Shown here piece by piece: positions 48,164-59,780 of a stretch of 64,000 bases of DNA. Source of the stretch: Molanna angustata. Taxonomy: Eukaryota; Arthropoda; Insecta; Trichoptera; Molannidae. Where the stretch lies: positions 27,504,132-27,568,131 of the forward strand of contig OY754981.1 of the NCBI GenBank assembly GCA_963576475.1. Reading direction: 5' to 3'. Each line of letters starts with the position of its first letter. Position 1 is the first letter of the stretch. The notes below the pieces were generated by a model. The model did not search any database and had not been told where the DNA came from. It saw only the letters and a list, made by a program, of their open reading frames with translations. Both the position numbers and the translations under genes were made by a program.

Positions 48164-48916
48164 TAATAATCATCCTCCATTCACATGTTGACATATATAT
48201 ATAAATAAATTTTGCTTTGATTTAAACAAATACCTAGTATAATTTCCTTTTTTTTATTTCGTCATCTCCCTTCTTACCCCGAGTTGTTAAGTCTTTTGGT
48301 ATTTTATGAGTCATTTGGTATTTTAAAAGTATTACTACTATGTCAATTAGTGCAAAAACTTGCAATTATAAAATGTTTTAGAATATTGTCCATAGATGCC
48401 TCTGCTACGCATATTTTCAAGCTATTTCCCAATGTTTATTACAAAAGACAATATTGCAAAATACAGTAAATGATAAGTTTATTATTAAGATAATATTTAT
48501 ATAAGTGTTATTAATTTAAATATAGTAAAATTATCCAAAGACGTTTTTTATGGTTAATGCCAAATGCTTACTAATAATTTATTTATCGATACTCTGTGAC
48601 ATTAAACATCAGCAATAAGTACCTAGGAAGCAATTAAAATAATGTTTTTTTTTTTTCATTATTGTTCGCTGTATTATTTTGTAATATTCTCTCATTGGAC
48701 GTCCAACTAGGTGAACCTTTTAGGACGTCTGATAAATAACTTATCATATATTTGATCCTATATAGCTTCAGTACATTAAGATTCTAAATAAAGTCAACAA
48801 AGCAGAATAAATAATACATAAATATCTAAATAAACTCAATAAAGCAGAATAAACAGGAACAATTTTACAAGATTTAATATCTTGGAACAAAAAAGCCACT
48901 ACAACCTTTGATCACA

Positions 48917-50859
48917 TTACCTTTCTTTCATCATCAAAATAATCTCCTTTAGTGATTCCCTTATATCTTTTTGAATATCATTGTTCTCCCTCCTCAATTT
49001 TAACTCTTCTTTTTTTAATTCAATTTTTATATTTTGGTAATCGACATAAATTTTCATCTCCGACTTGTATTCTAAAAATAAGAAAGACAATGAATATTAT
49101 TGGCAATATTAGAAAGATAACAAATGTATAATAACAAATATTATTAATCAAAGTGTGTGCTCCGTTTGAGGATCGTTGGCATTACATTTATCTTCGCTAC
49201 AACCCTCTCGAAATAGTGATTTTTTGGTGTGGAATTTGGTTGCGGGTTGGAATATCCCTGGAGCTACTGATGTTCCCTGGACAGTACATGCATATTTCTG
49301 TGAAACAACCGAATCTAAGTATGTTCGTAGAAAGAACAAAAAGTACTTCAAAATAAATAACTAGATACTTACTTGGTTTTACTGTTTTTTTTGGCATAAC
49401 ACTTTGCCTAGACTCTATTAATTGTGTAACGGGTTCTATCCAAGGCGGGGATACTGGCGGAGGCTCGACAACAAGCAAGGACCGAGGTTCTGGCATAGAC
49501 AGGGCTATTGGAGTATCCACAGGTAAGGGTACTAATGAGACGTCTTGTTGCACTGTGTGCCCCACCTGAGAAGTTGAAATTTTATTTTTATTCTTTTTGA
49601 AATACTATTCCATGGAAGTAAGATTTTGACTGGTTTTTATGACAAAAAAAAACAATTTAAATTAGATTCTTTTTGAAGAATGAATATGACCATGTAATAA
49701 GAACATGTAAATCCTCATATATTCTCCAAACTAAGCAAATGCATGCTTCTGTTGTGAGTAAATGGAGTCGGTCGAGGCAGGATTCAAACCTGTGCTATAT
49801 GATTACTAATCCAGCGCACTAACTGCTCTGCCACTGATCCATCTAAATTATTCATTTATAATGGTGTGTATTAATGTGGTAAGCAAATTAAAACGTTGCT
49901 CTGTATAAGAGAAGTAATAATAACATAAATAAATAATAGTGAAAACAAATATAAGATATAATTTTACCAGTAAAAAGAGAAACGACATTAAATGCTTTCA
50001 GTTCCTCCTTTTTAGAATTTTAACTGTCACTTATCCGTAAGGTATTATATACTCTTTGCTGTCACTTTAAAACAAATATAAAACTTAAATATAGAACAAA
50101 TAAAAATGAAATAAGAACTTCTAGGTGACATCTATGTAAGTACTTGTGTTACACATTTATAATCAAATTACTGACCTTTCCATTTATAATTGTAAAATAA
50201 AAATAATCAAATCACCTGTGGAATAGAAGGTGCCATAGTTTGCGGTACTTCATAGTTACCAATCACCGTCTCCATTCCTAGCAAATTTATTAATTTCTCC
50301 TCCAGTGGAGATAACATTTGAGTACTTGATGGTCCTCCACCAGTCCCTTGCAGCATGTTTCTCATTCTGGCTGCCTTGGTTTTTGTGTTGTATTTCCAAT
50401 CTTTGAAAACCTGTCATTTAAAATATAGATTAAACCACCACTAAAAAACATATCTATATTATATAAAGGGAAACATATCTATATTTACTTATCACAATCA
50501 TTAATGAATAATGAAAAGTAACTAGATTAGTTATGAGTGTAGTAGGAAAAGTGTATGTTAAGATATCAAATTTGAAAGTGCTGCAGAACACAGGAAAAGG
50601 GTTGTATGAACCATTGGTTGCTTGCATGGATAATTAGTGAAGAATTAGCATTTTATGATCAACTTACTTTTTGCCACTTTTCTGCATTTTTTATTGGACC
50701 TCCGGTAGAATTTAACTTTTCCGCCAGGTTTATCCAATGGTTTTCCTTAGTTTGCCGTCCTTGGGCAGTATTAAAGCGGCCTGTCAAAAGCCCCGGGTGC
50801 TCCTCTATTGCCTCTAATAATATCATCAATTGATCAGTTGACACCCTTTTACGATCCAT
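48917..50859 (-). CDS. Harbinger accessory Myb/SANT-like DNA-binding protein, four exons
   Basis: Read on the minus strand, proposed exons are 50859-50668, 50410-50216, 49565-49373 and 49071-48917. All three introns are GT-AG and the phases join exactly, giving 244 codons. Exons 1-2 encode a zeste-type Myb/SANT-like domain (about residues 4-95): an N-terminal helix, 'HWINLAEKLNS', then 'AEKWQK' and, across the junction, 'VFKDWKYNTKTKAARMR', followed by the typical GTGGGPS linker. Exon 3 is proline-rich. Exon 4 is charged and probably coiled-coil (lysine, glutamate and leucine rich), ending MMKER. In Harbinger elements such a partner binds subterminal sites and brings the transposase to the nucleus. 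The gene is convergent with the transposase; their stop codons are about 750 bp apart. No frameshift or stop is seen in the exons. Confidence 0.9.
49730..49850 (-). mobile_element. tRNA-derived SINE (second family) in Myb-gene intron
   Basis: The reverse complement starts atggatcagtggcagagcagttag, with box B-like acaggtttgaatcctgcctcg. It matches 45786-45912 in head and in the tail (tatatgaggat). Confidence 0.7.
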
Positions 50860-51478
50860 CTAAAATTATGATTTTGCTTATTAATGTTTTAATTTTAAAA
50901 ACCTTTATGAACTTTTTAAAAACAAAATAGAATATAAAATACTAAGAAAAAGTGCTTTTACTAAAACAAAGCAATATTTAGCACCTTGTTAGTACAAAAC
51001 TTTAAAAATATTAAAATGATTAGCAATCCACTGTAGATAAAATTATATACCTAGTTCACGATATATAAAAAATAAAGTTTTGAAATAACTTGATTTTGAG
51101 AAACGCTTAACAAGAATATGTGGCGTATTTTTTAGTGAAAAAAATGTTATACTGACAAATTGATCGAAATATAATTGAATACAACTTATGATTACTTCCA
51201 AAACATTCAATAAATACAAAAAAACACTTACTTTTAATCTTATTAAAACTTGCGATCGTGTTTAAAAAGTAAACAAATATGACATTTATTCAAATCATGG
51301 GGAAAATATTGTGTATTGCCATAAATGATAATTCAAAAATGTACCGCAAGCCAGCCCAACGGCGACAAATACTAAGAAGTGCATTTACGAACTCGACAGC
51401 GCTTAGTGACTACGAATTGTCGTCACGAGCGTAACGTAAGCGAGAAGAGCGGCGATACGTTGTCGGATCTCGACTTTT

Positions 51479-51494
51479 TTAGAGACTTGGCCTG
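51479..51494 (-). repeat. Right terminal inverted repeat of Harbinger element
   Basis: Read from the end inward it is CAGGCCAAGTCTCTAA, followed outside by the second CTG (51495-51497). A gatctcgac motif just inside is also found near the left end. Confidence 0.9.
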
Positions 51495-51655
51495 CTGATT
51501 CCCGAATATTAACGTTTAAAAAATCTTTAACGATTCTACATGTATTCATAATTACCGTTTTTTGCATTTTTATTATTAAATTTTTCGATAAATCTATAAT
51601 TTCTAAATTACGGATCAACGATTTTGGAATAATGCCAGTGGCTGAAATAATATAG
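51495..51655 (+). repeat. Host interspersed repeat H, right half
   Basis: The stretch ctgattcccgaatattaacg...gccagtggctgaaataat continues the repeat interrupted at 44911. It matches 19278-19435. Confidence 0.9.
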
Positions 51656-51659
51656 TTTT

Positions 51660-52379
51660 ATAGTTTTTATTTTTTTATGATTATTATTATTTTTTCTTTT
51701 TTTCTAAGTGTGTATATTATTGTTTGTATATTTTAATGTTTTTTTTGTGTTTTTAAGTAAGTACCTATATCTTTTATTTTAAATTGTACCTAATTTTTTT
51801 TCCACTTGCTTTATATTATTTTTTTATATTTACTGTTTTTGTAATAGTAGCTAGTGTTGGCTACACCCGCTACCACCGTAGGTAGATTTTACATATATGT
51901 ACATATGTGTAAACTCAAGTTTTTCATATATTTTTTATTGCGCTCGTTAGACCTCGAACCGCCATTTTGTATGACCTGGACTACAGCAAAATTGCGAATA
52001 AAGCAATCTTTTGTTTTTATTCACGTGTTTTGTCTCGTTAATTATATCTGTCGTTCTGGTCTTTTTCCAACAATTATAGACAGAGAAAAAAGATTCTACC
52101 CATTTGATTACGGATAGGTATACGAGGTTATATTGCGGCTCTCGTTCGTATCTGTTTTCACAGTGCTCCATTTTTAATTGTATATACATACTTACATGTC
52201 ACCTAATCATAATCAACTTAAGGTTGATGGTTGAACTTCGTGACCAAATTCAGTGTTTTGATTTAAAACGACATCACATAGCCATCTAATGATTTAATCA
52301 GCTGTCTTATTTTAGTGTTTTTTTATGTTCTAGTAAATCAATTATACATTATTTGTAATTTTTGTATCAATATTAATTA
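51660..52379. other. Unassigned AT-rich DNA
   Basis: No gene or repeat family that I can support. Confidence 0.4.
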
Positions 52380-52485
52380 TCCTATTGAACAATGCATGGA
52401 GTTTTCACTGGTCCACTAATAAAGCAATGTACATTGTTTGTTTTATAAATTGTGTAGACTGTATAGCTCTCTATCGACCAATAAA
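52380..52485 (-). repeat. Interspersed repeat G, copy 2
   Basis: It is the reverse complement of 22885-23000 with few differences and is flanked by A/T-rich DNA. Confidence 0.8.
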
Positions 52486-52819
52486 AAATAAAATCTTTTC
52501 TAACTTTTCGTCTGCTAATACGTGATGGAATTCCATTATCAACATTATAAAATTTCTTAAAAAAAATATGTAAAAACACAATTTTTTAAATTAGTGGAAT
52601 AAAGTTAAAAAATTGTGTTTTTACTTATTTTATTTTTTTTAAGTAATTTCATAAATAAAATCTAGTTTTCAAGAAAAACCATTAAAAGAAATAAAGGTCA
52701 TTCAGTTTTTTTTAACGAAAACAAACAATATAAGGATGGGTAACAAAGGCGTGATCTATTGCGGAAGTTTATTCAGGGGCTTTCTGAATATCAATTACAA
52801 TTTTTGCTAACCGACTCAG

Positions 52820-53030
52820 ATGGCTTAGCCGACTCAGATGATATGGACATGTAATGAGAAGGCAAAATGATCTTGTGATGCTGCTCTGCTCTAGCACTCA
52901 CAGAAAACAAGAAAGTAAAAGGACGTCCACTATCCACGTGGTGGGGTAGTATGAGTAAGATCATGAATAAAGCTTAAATACCAGCCCGACAATACAAGCA
53001 AGAGCGTGCCTAGAACCTTCGGACTATGCA
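52820..53030 (+). pseudogene. LINE C-terminal remnant
   Basis: Broken frames resemble 'RWYGHVMRRQND' then 'KRTSTIHVVG' and a 'MSKIMNKA'-like ending, as in LINE C-terminal regions. There are several frameshifts. Confidence 0.55.
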
Positions 53031-54070
53031 TACTGTAAAAGAAAATTGGAAAATTTCGAAAGTTTCATATTTTTTAGCATCGTTGTTCATTGCGGTGGCC
53101 ATGAAAAAAAATTTAAAATCACATGCCAAAATAATATTTAAATTTGTGGCCCTGTTAAGCATCGTATCTACATATGGTTCAATTTTAAACTTCTATTATG
53201 GCTGCAATAAAACAATAAAAAAAATATTAGGTCTTGAATAATCTTAACATAATATTCATAGGCAAGCCAAGATTTTTTGCTTCTATAAACAATTCCGCTA
53301 CTGAATACAGGACAGATTATCCTGGTGCTAAAGTATTCGGATAGCCGATCCTACCTAAAGCAAGACAAGGCTTAGAAAAAAAAGAAAGAAGATGTTAAAT
53401 TTAAGAATTTACACATTTTTACTGTAGCAAAAAGTGCTTTGTGCTGTTCTCGTTTTGATATGACAGTAACACGAAACTAGTTACAGAAAGTTGGAGGGCA
53501 ATTATTAGAACTTTTTGTACCTAATACAATCGACTTGTTTCTCTCACCAAAAAGAAATCCATTTTTCATTCTTTACATCACCCAATAATTTATTATTATT
53601 CTTCTCTTTCTGTCGCCTCTCACCTTTTCTAAACACCCGACCGGCCCCACGAAGACTGCCGAGGCAAACATTTCGAAGGCAGTTCGTAAAAAAAGTTTCC
53701 ACTGTAAATCGTACATCAGATCGACGGGGGTGTCGTCGGATGAACTTTTCGATTGATTCACCGCCGAACTCTTATTTAATGGCCGAACAAAATAGAGGCT
53801 GTTGGTTCTTCGGTCTCGACGAGAGAGGAAATTATTTTTTCCGTTTAATTCTCACGAAACCAGGGCCGGTCTTGGAATTATAGTAAACGTGTGTTTGTCA
53901 AGCGTTTTTTAAGCGCAGATTTATGTGAGGTCAATATTTAGATAGTTATTCGAATAGCAAATTTTCCATGTATTATAGGTAAATTTATGTATGTGGTTGA
54001 CTGGTAGAAATTACTTACGGGCAATAAGTTCGCCAAATTATTTTTTATTTTATTTATTTATTTTGTATTG
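53031..54070. other. Unassigned DNA with one open frame of unknown meaning
   Basis: A 122-codon frame (53515-53883) includes an Arg/Pro-rich stretch with composition unlike the surroundings (53630-53880). I recognise no domain and do not call a gene. Confidence 0.35.
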
Positions 54071-54074
54071 CTTC

Positions 54075-54235
54075 TTGGGATACGAACAGGTACTATGTCA
54101 AATATTAATTTCACACGCACCCAATAACAAGTTGCCACATTCTAGAGACTTACTATATTTATCGTCTCACAGATCCACTGTGAAAACACAATTATGAACT
54201 GTGTCTCCACCGGGAATCGAAACCGGGACCTTTCG
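54075..54235 (-). mobile_element. tRNA-derived SINE1, inverted partial copy
   Basis: It contains cccaataacaagttgccacattctagagact and tgtctccaccgggaatcgaaaccggga, the reverse complement of the SINE1 body and box B. Confidence 0.85.
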
Positions 54236-54314
54236 GGACATTCATTATGTGAGTTATGTGAACATTCGTGTTCTATATGACCAAAATATATTTATTTTTT
54301 AGTATTGTTTAGTA

Positions 54315-54530
54315 TTGACGACCGCCGTGGCACAGTTGGTTAGCCGTTCGGTTTCTGTGCGGGCGACCTGGGTTCGATTCCCAGCAGAGGAGAAATTTAT
54401 TTAAATTCATTTCTCGCGCAAATATTGCTTCTCTGGGCTGGAAACATTGGTTAGTTGGAAGAAATTGCCATACGGCAATAAACTCGCCACTTGCGCAGGG
54501 TGCGAGGAAGTGTTCATTATTATTATTGTA
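54315..54530 (+). mobile_element. tRNA-derived SINE3, reference copy
   Basis: The head ccgccgtggcacagttggttagc and box B gggttcgattccc are followed by a body ending ttggaagaaattgccatacggcaataaactcgcc. That ending is also found at the 3' end of a LINE (57053-57100), suggesting LINE/SINE tail sharing. Confidence 0.85.
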
Positions 54531-54839
54531 ATATTTATGATAGTGGAGAATTATAATTATAATGTACTTAATATTTAGGAATTTACAATAACAGACTCAC
54601 AACGTGCATATTATACACAAAATACCTGACATTTTGACATTAATAATGTACCTATTGAAAGAAGTTAACCTAATGAGTCTTAATAATATGAACGACGGAA
54701 GGATAGTTGGAGTTCAGCATCACAAGAAGCCAGCTGCAGGGGCGCGTTTTCTGAGAAAAACGTTCTTGTTAACTATTTGGAAATTTTTCACTTTGCAAGA
54801 TATTGTAATTTCAGTATTAAATATTAATTAAGAATTAGG

Positions 54840-55480
54840 AGTTATTCAAAGTCAAAATTGGGTCCGAGATGTCTCGGGTGTCTCGAGAATTCCCACAGGA
54901 AATAATATGTCCTTAATTTGTTTCATGAATAGCTCGTGATAACTGGTTATAACTTATGTATTGCTCATATTGTCATCTATTTCGAGCTTTCAAATTTATT
55001 TATTTATTTATCGTATGGGTTAATCACATACACATCATAACAAAACAAAGTTTAGATACAAAAATAATAGTGAAAAAAATAAAAATAATAAAATAATAGC
55101 ACAAGTAGGCTTGCTTGTCAAGGTTTAATGTCAATGTTTAAAATATAATTCTTCGCTGAGTCACTCAACAAGAAGTAGTCCTTGAAATCACCCGCGTACG
55201 CCCTGAGCATTCAAATTATATTATTCAATGTTTGAAATAATCTTTTTTTATTCCTGTTATGGTGAAAAAAAATACATTTGTTTACTTTTTATGATATAAA
55301 AAAATGTTCAATTTTATTACAGTATCAAATGAATCAGTTTTAACATGCATTGTCATCGGGAATACACAAACTCTGAATGTTTAAGGTTCGAAATGGTCGG
55401 AAAGTTAGTTATGAATTGATGGAAAAAAGGACAGACATGTGAAGTTATTTAAAAGTATGTAAAAATACATACATATGTAA
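54840..55480. other. Unassigned DNA, probable old LINE tail
   Basis: An (attt)n run at about 54998-55012 resembles the reversed tail of the jockey-like LINE at 37190, but no coding block follows. Confidence 0.35.
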
Positions 55481-55670
55481 TATATACCATCACGCTATGT
55501 CCCTTACGGGATAAGCAGAGAGAACCGAGCGACATACTTCTCTATTTTTACACACATTTCTAGCTTCCTTTACATCCATGCATCGTCTCATACATGCTCG
55601 TCGATTGTTCAACCTTTTTATGTTTCCTTTTTTTTAAATATCATTCACATGGTCATGCCATGATGTAATG
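55480..55670 (-). pseudogene. LINE family A 3' end fragment
   Basis: On the plus strand it reads taccatcacgctatgtcccttacgggataagcagagagaaccgagcg, the exact reverse of the 10790-10835 tail. The 'CMRRCMDVKEARNVC'-type block follows to about 55665. Confidence 0.85.
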
Positions 55671-56470
55671 CTATCAAAAAATATCGTAATTAAATAATGA
55701 AAGTTTCAAAAAATAACGTTTGTTCTAATGATGCTTGACTTACTTACGTTTAAATGATAAATAAAGCAGTTTCAAATGATGATTTAATAAGTAACGTAAC
55801 TACCTCTAAATAATATCATCAAACATGTCATGAATATTCTGAATTTTAGTTTCGATGACAATTTTACGAAATTTTCGTTTTATCAGTATATTATCAATTC
55901 TGGTAGTCTAAAAACTTGGGGCAGGCTCTGACTGTAACACGTCCACCATTTTGTGAAAACCACAAATCAAGCACCTGTCCTTGTTAGGAGGGGTGGGGGG
56001 AGATTTCGTCTCTACCCTTCTACGGTGGTTGTGCTATATACCGAATTAGTTTGAATCTTTATTTTTATAGTTTGTTTTGCGCAAAATCCTTTTTATTTCT
56101 ACCCACGGATCTCTCAGTCGGCTGTTTTAGCTGTTAAGTCATGTTAACGGCGAGTTAAGAAAGCTCGTATCCAAAAATGGTCTTATAATCTCGAAAATGC
56201 TCCGTAAAGTGGCGTTTTTATATATTTCCATGTTTACTGCTGTTTTTATAAGGATCATTTCTTAAATTCATACATTTTTAACCATATTTTGATGACTGGT
56301 TTTATTCCTCTGGGAAATTTAAACCTGATTTCTACAGTGAAAATGTCAGCACGCTTGATATTCATTATTCTCTTATTTACTTCTTCGTCTCAGTTGAGAT
56401 ATTATAGTGAAATTGTTATATTCAAACTATAAAGTATAATTTTTTTAGTCAAACCATGGGTTTAATTTTT
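55671..56470. other. Unassigned DNA
   Basis: No gene or repeat that I can support. Confidence 0.4.
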
Positions 56471-56474
56471 ATTG

Positions 56475-56740
56475 CTTCTCCGGTAACTAACAGTTGCTAT
56501 TTCAAATATTAATCGGATATGCACCCAATAACAGGTTTCCAGTTATATCTATAGTTAAAATTAAACCACTTTTTGATTCTACATGAATTTTATTATGTGC
56601 GATAAGCCTATTTCGCCTAAGCGCCCATAATAAAATTCATGTAGAATAAAAAAGTGGTTTACTTTTAATTATAGAAATAACTTATAATGGAATTCTACAA
56701 AATAAAAACTTCGTCGATCATTAACAGGTTTCCAATCTGT
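56475..56740. mobile_element. Foldback element inside a SINE1 tail, with 13-bp direct repeats
   Basis: A reversed SINE1 tail (56475-56541) is followed by a palindrome whose arms (ttaaaccactttttgattctacatgaattttattatg and its complement, 56543-56690) surround a loop at about 56600-56630. The 13-mer taacaggtttcca occurs before (56529-56541) and after (56722-56734) the insertion. Confidence 0.65.
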
Positions 56741-56789
56741 TTAAAATAATAAAATTTTAACATCTTTCTATAAGGATGTTTTTATAACA

Positions 56790-57110
56790 ACAATTCTCGA
56801 AGATTCTTTTCGAGAACAATAAGTTAGACCATGGAATGGTCTAAGTGATGAAGTTACTGCATTTCAATCCATACAAATATTTAAAGGTAAACTAAAAAAT
56901 CTACATTTGTCAAGTAGTTACTGAATATTCCCTTTTTATCCTTCTTTTCCTCGTTGCTAAGATCTGTTATTTTTTTTTCTCTCTTTGTATTTTTTTCTAA
57001 CTTAATACCTACTATTGTACCAATTTAACTTTAAAGACTTGACGTCACTCAGGTTGGTTGGAAGAAATTGCCTTCTGGCAATAAACTCGCCTTTGAGTAT
57101 TTGTTTTTCA
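56790..57110 (+). pseudogene. LINE C-terminus with SINE-like 3' tail
   Basis: The frame 'VRPWNGLSDEVTAFQSIQIF' then 'KGKLKNLHLSSSY' and a stop is a jockey/CR1-type ending. The 3' end (ttggttggaagaaattgccttctggcaataaactcgcc, 57053-57092) is shared with SINE3. Confidence 0.75.
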
Positions 57111-57119
57111 TGAAGATAT

Positions 57120-58385
57120 ATAAATAAAAAAATAAGATAACCTGGAATTTTATCAGATATCTAACTAAATATATTTGTAATATATTTTTTCTATACACGA
57201 GTTTTTGTAGCAATTATTTTTGAAGAATTATTAAATGTATTTGATCATCTCCATCCACTTTTCCTTCTGTCTTCCCATTTCCGTCCTCTGTCTTCCCATT
57301 TCCGTCCTCTGTTGCTACAATTATGTTTATTATTTTCTCGTATATTTTATCATTCGCTCTTAGAAATTAATATTTTATTAGCAAAGGATACGTATGTTAT
57401 TATCATCATTATTATTATATCGGATCTTTTTCATCTGACAACATAGATCTGCCCCCATTTTTCTTTGATGCTGGAATTTCTTCGCAGCCGGCAACTAATT
57501 TAATTATTTTTTTTATCAATTCCATCGCAATATTTGGAAATAGTATTTTGTCCATTGTCGAGAGTCTCTTCTGATCAATGTCAGGAAATTGCCAACATTC
57601 AATTTTCTCTGCCGTTGTCTTTACTAATTCATATTTATATTTCGTTCTATCTGTTACAGTGGTCGGCAAAGAGTTTATTTTATTGAATGTTATGGAGTGA
57701 AAATTTGAACCATTTGAACACACCTTTCTAGAATTTGGAAATGTGTGTTCAAATGGTTTGGACATAATACAAAGACGAAAGGACATCATATAAACAAGTA
57801 TACAAGACCAGTGTTGATAGTGAGAGTTGAAAAGATCAGATTGACGACGTTTTTAGCTAATACCAGCTTTTGATAAAGTCAATAGTTTGAGTTACAAAAA
57901 AATTTGCACTCAAATGAAATTTCAATCGATATTGGTACCTACTGTTGATATTTTGCTCCATTGACTGTCAAGTGTGCCGATTACTGCATGGTCTTTTCAA
58001 AGGGTTTTCCAATATTTATCGGCACGGATCGTATGTGTTTTGTCCAGGCGTGTGTGTTAGTTTTTTGATCTTTTGACCTTTGTCGGACTGCTCATAAATC
58101 AATATTAATCGAATCATTTTAGGAAAGTAATACGTATCGACAGTAATACATTCCGTCCATAAAGGCTATAACGTAATTCGCCATTGGTTCGTTGACAGTT
58201 TCTCTATTATATGATCAACTTGGGTAATCCAATGGGTTACCTCATAAATTTTATTTATTTTTCAACTGAGAGGCCATGGATATTATTTGCGCGAAGTTAC
58301 CTATGTATATGTAGTACGAATCGTATAAATAGTGTTTCGTTTATCTTGGATTACTCAGCTGAGATATGTAGAGGAAATTATCAAG
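57120..58385. other. Unassigned DNA
   Basis: A 21-bp direct duplication (tctgtcttcccatttccgtcc) lies at about 57268-57310. The minus-strand frame of 124 codons at 57415-57789 has no domain I recognise and is not called as a gene. Confidence 0.4.
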
Positions 58386-58389
58386 TAAA

Positions 58390-58640
58390 TAAAAAAAATT
58401 CACGCCAAGTTTCTCTCAGTGTAGACAGAGAGAACCGAACGTCACATTTTTCTATCTTGACCCACATTCATCCGCTAATCAACTTCTGTCTGTTCGTCTG
58501 TTGTATCTTCTTACATTCCATTACGATGGCACGACCATGTAATTCACATGTCGTGCCTTATTTTTCTGTTCTCTTTGTTTTTCCTGTCAGCTTTGTATAT
58601 TTTCTTCGTCAGGCCTTATTCATTCATTATTCCCAAGAAG
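58390..58640 (-). pseudogene. LINE family A 3' end fragment
   Basis: The reversed tail (gacagagagaaccgaacgtcac) and the block read as 'RLTKKIYKADRKNKENR'-like sequence are family A. It faces a plus-strand copy at 58745-59200. Confidence 0.75.
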
Positions 58641-58744
58641 CCAAACTATATCAATATGTTATCTCTCATTTTATTTATAGTATCTTTCTTCATCTATTTT
58701 TTTCACAAATCCATGTATAAAATATTACATATGTCCATTTCCAT

Positions 58745-59200
58745 CCCTGGACATGGACATGGAAGAAGACGCATGAATGTAAAATTAACGCTATGGAAAT
58801 GAGGTCCCTAAGACGAATGTTTGATAAAAAAATCTATGATAGGATAAAGAATGTGGGTATCAGACGAGAATGCAAGATTGAAAGAGATATTGTGAGTAGA
58901 ATGAAAATAAATGCTCTGCGATGGTTCGGACATGTAGAGAGAATGAACGATGAACGCCTGACAAAAAAGTATACAAGGCTGAAAAGAGTGGAATGAGAAG
59001 TAAGGGCCGGCCGAGAAAGAGTTGGCATGATCATATTACAAATGAGATTTTGAAAGATGGTAATATACGAAGTCAGAATAATAGGAGAGTAAGTATGATG
59101 CGATACATGGATAGAAATGATGCAAAACATGTATGTAAGTCTGGTGTTCGGTTCTCTCTGCCTACTCCAAGTAGGGATATGGCGTGATGGTATGTACACA
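58745..59200 (+). pseudogene. LINE family A 3' end fragment
   Basis: Frames read 'MEMRSLRRMFDKKIYDRIKN', 'RMKINALRWFGHVERMNDER' and, after a frameshift near 58970, 'SKGRPRKSWHDHITNEILKD'. The tail ggcgtgatggtatgtac ends at about 59198. Confidence 0.85.
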
Positions 59201-59439
59201 TTGTATTGTATAATATGAATATTACATAAACAAATTACTGGTATTCTATATTGTTTTACGGCTATCCACTCGTCTACGAGTAAAGAAACTCAAAAAATTA
59301 ATTAATTCTATCTTCTGTAATAAAAAGTCAGACGTCGAATGAATGCTTCCAACTTCCAAACCACTAATCCAGACATGTGAAGGAGTGTACTTATATTATG
59401 TACTGGTTTATTGTAGAAAAAATATTTCAATTTTATTTT

Positions 59440-59780
59440 CAATACTATGGAACACCTCAAGTGATTACGACGTCTCAATCGATTCAAGCTTTAAAAAAAG
59501 ACTAAAGCTGTTATTCCTGTCTAATAACTCTTATTTGACACTCCTTCCCTATCCTCTCTCTCACATCCCACAACCTCTATCTCCCTCCTCTCTTTGTTGC
59601 TGTGATTTTACATTTATTTAATAATGTTACGTGTTTATCTTTCTGTTTGTTTTTTTGTTATAAATTTAATGTAGCTTCCACTACACTATTTATGGCCTCA
59701 CGTGTTTAAGTTGGTTGAAATAAACCCGCCACTGTATACATAATAATGCACGTGAAGTAATAAATAAATATTTAGAATTA
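59440..59780 (+). pseudogene. LINE 3' end
   Basis: The frame 'LWNTSSDYDVSIDSSFKKRL' is the short conserved LINE ending. The untranslated tail carries gttggttgaaataaacccgcc and (taaa)n, resembling the 57053 tail. Confidence 0.65.

Larger units (their letters stand above)
44912..51494. mobile_element. Complete PIF/Harbinger DNA transposon (6583 bp)
   Basis: The termini are inverted repeats starting CAGGC. The left end reads CAGGCTAAGTCTGTAA and the right end, reverse complemented, CAGGCCAAGTCTCTAA (14 of 16 identical). Direct CTG copies flank the element at 44909-44911 and 51495-51497, fitting the 3-bp target duplication of PIF/Harbinger. Inside are the two genes expected of the superfamily, arranged convergently: a DDE transposase on the plus strand and a Myb/SANT-like gene on the minus strand. 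The flanking DNA is one interspersed repeat cut in two, and an uninterrupted copy at 19167-19485 reads straight through with a single CTG at 19278-19280. Coding exons are intact, so the element could be autonomous or recently active. Three SINEs and a 66-bp tandem array have accumulated in its introns. Confidence 0.93.

Noticed and set aside
53515..53883. 122-codon frame with Arg/Pro-rich stretch
   Set aside because: I recognise no family; the composition shift alone is not enough to call a gene.
57415..57789. 124-codon minus-strand frame
   Set aside because: No recognisable domain, no codon bias unlike its surroundings, and no splice or repeat context that supports a gene.
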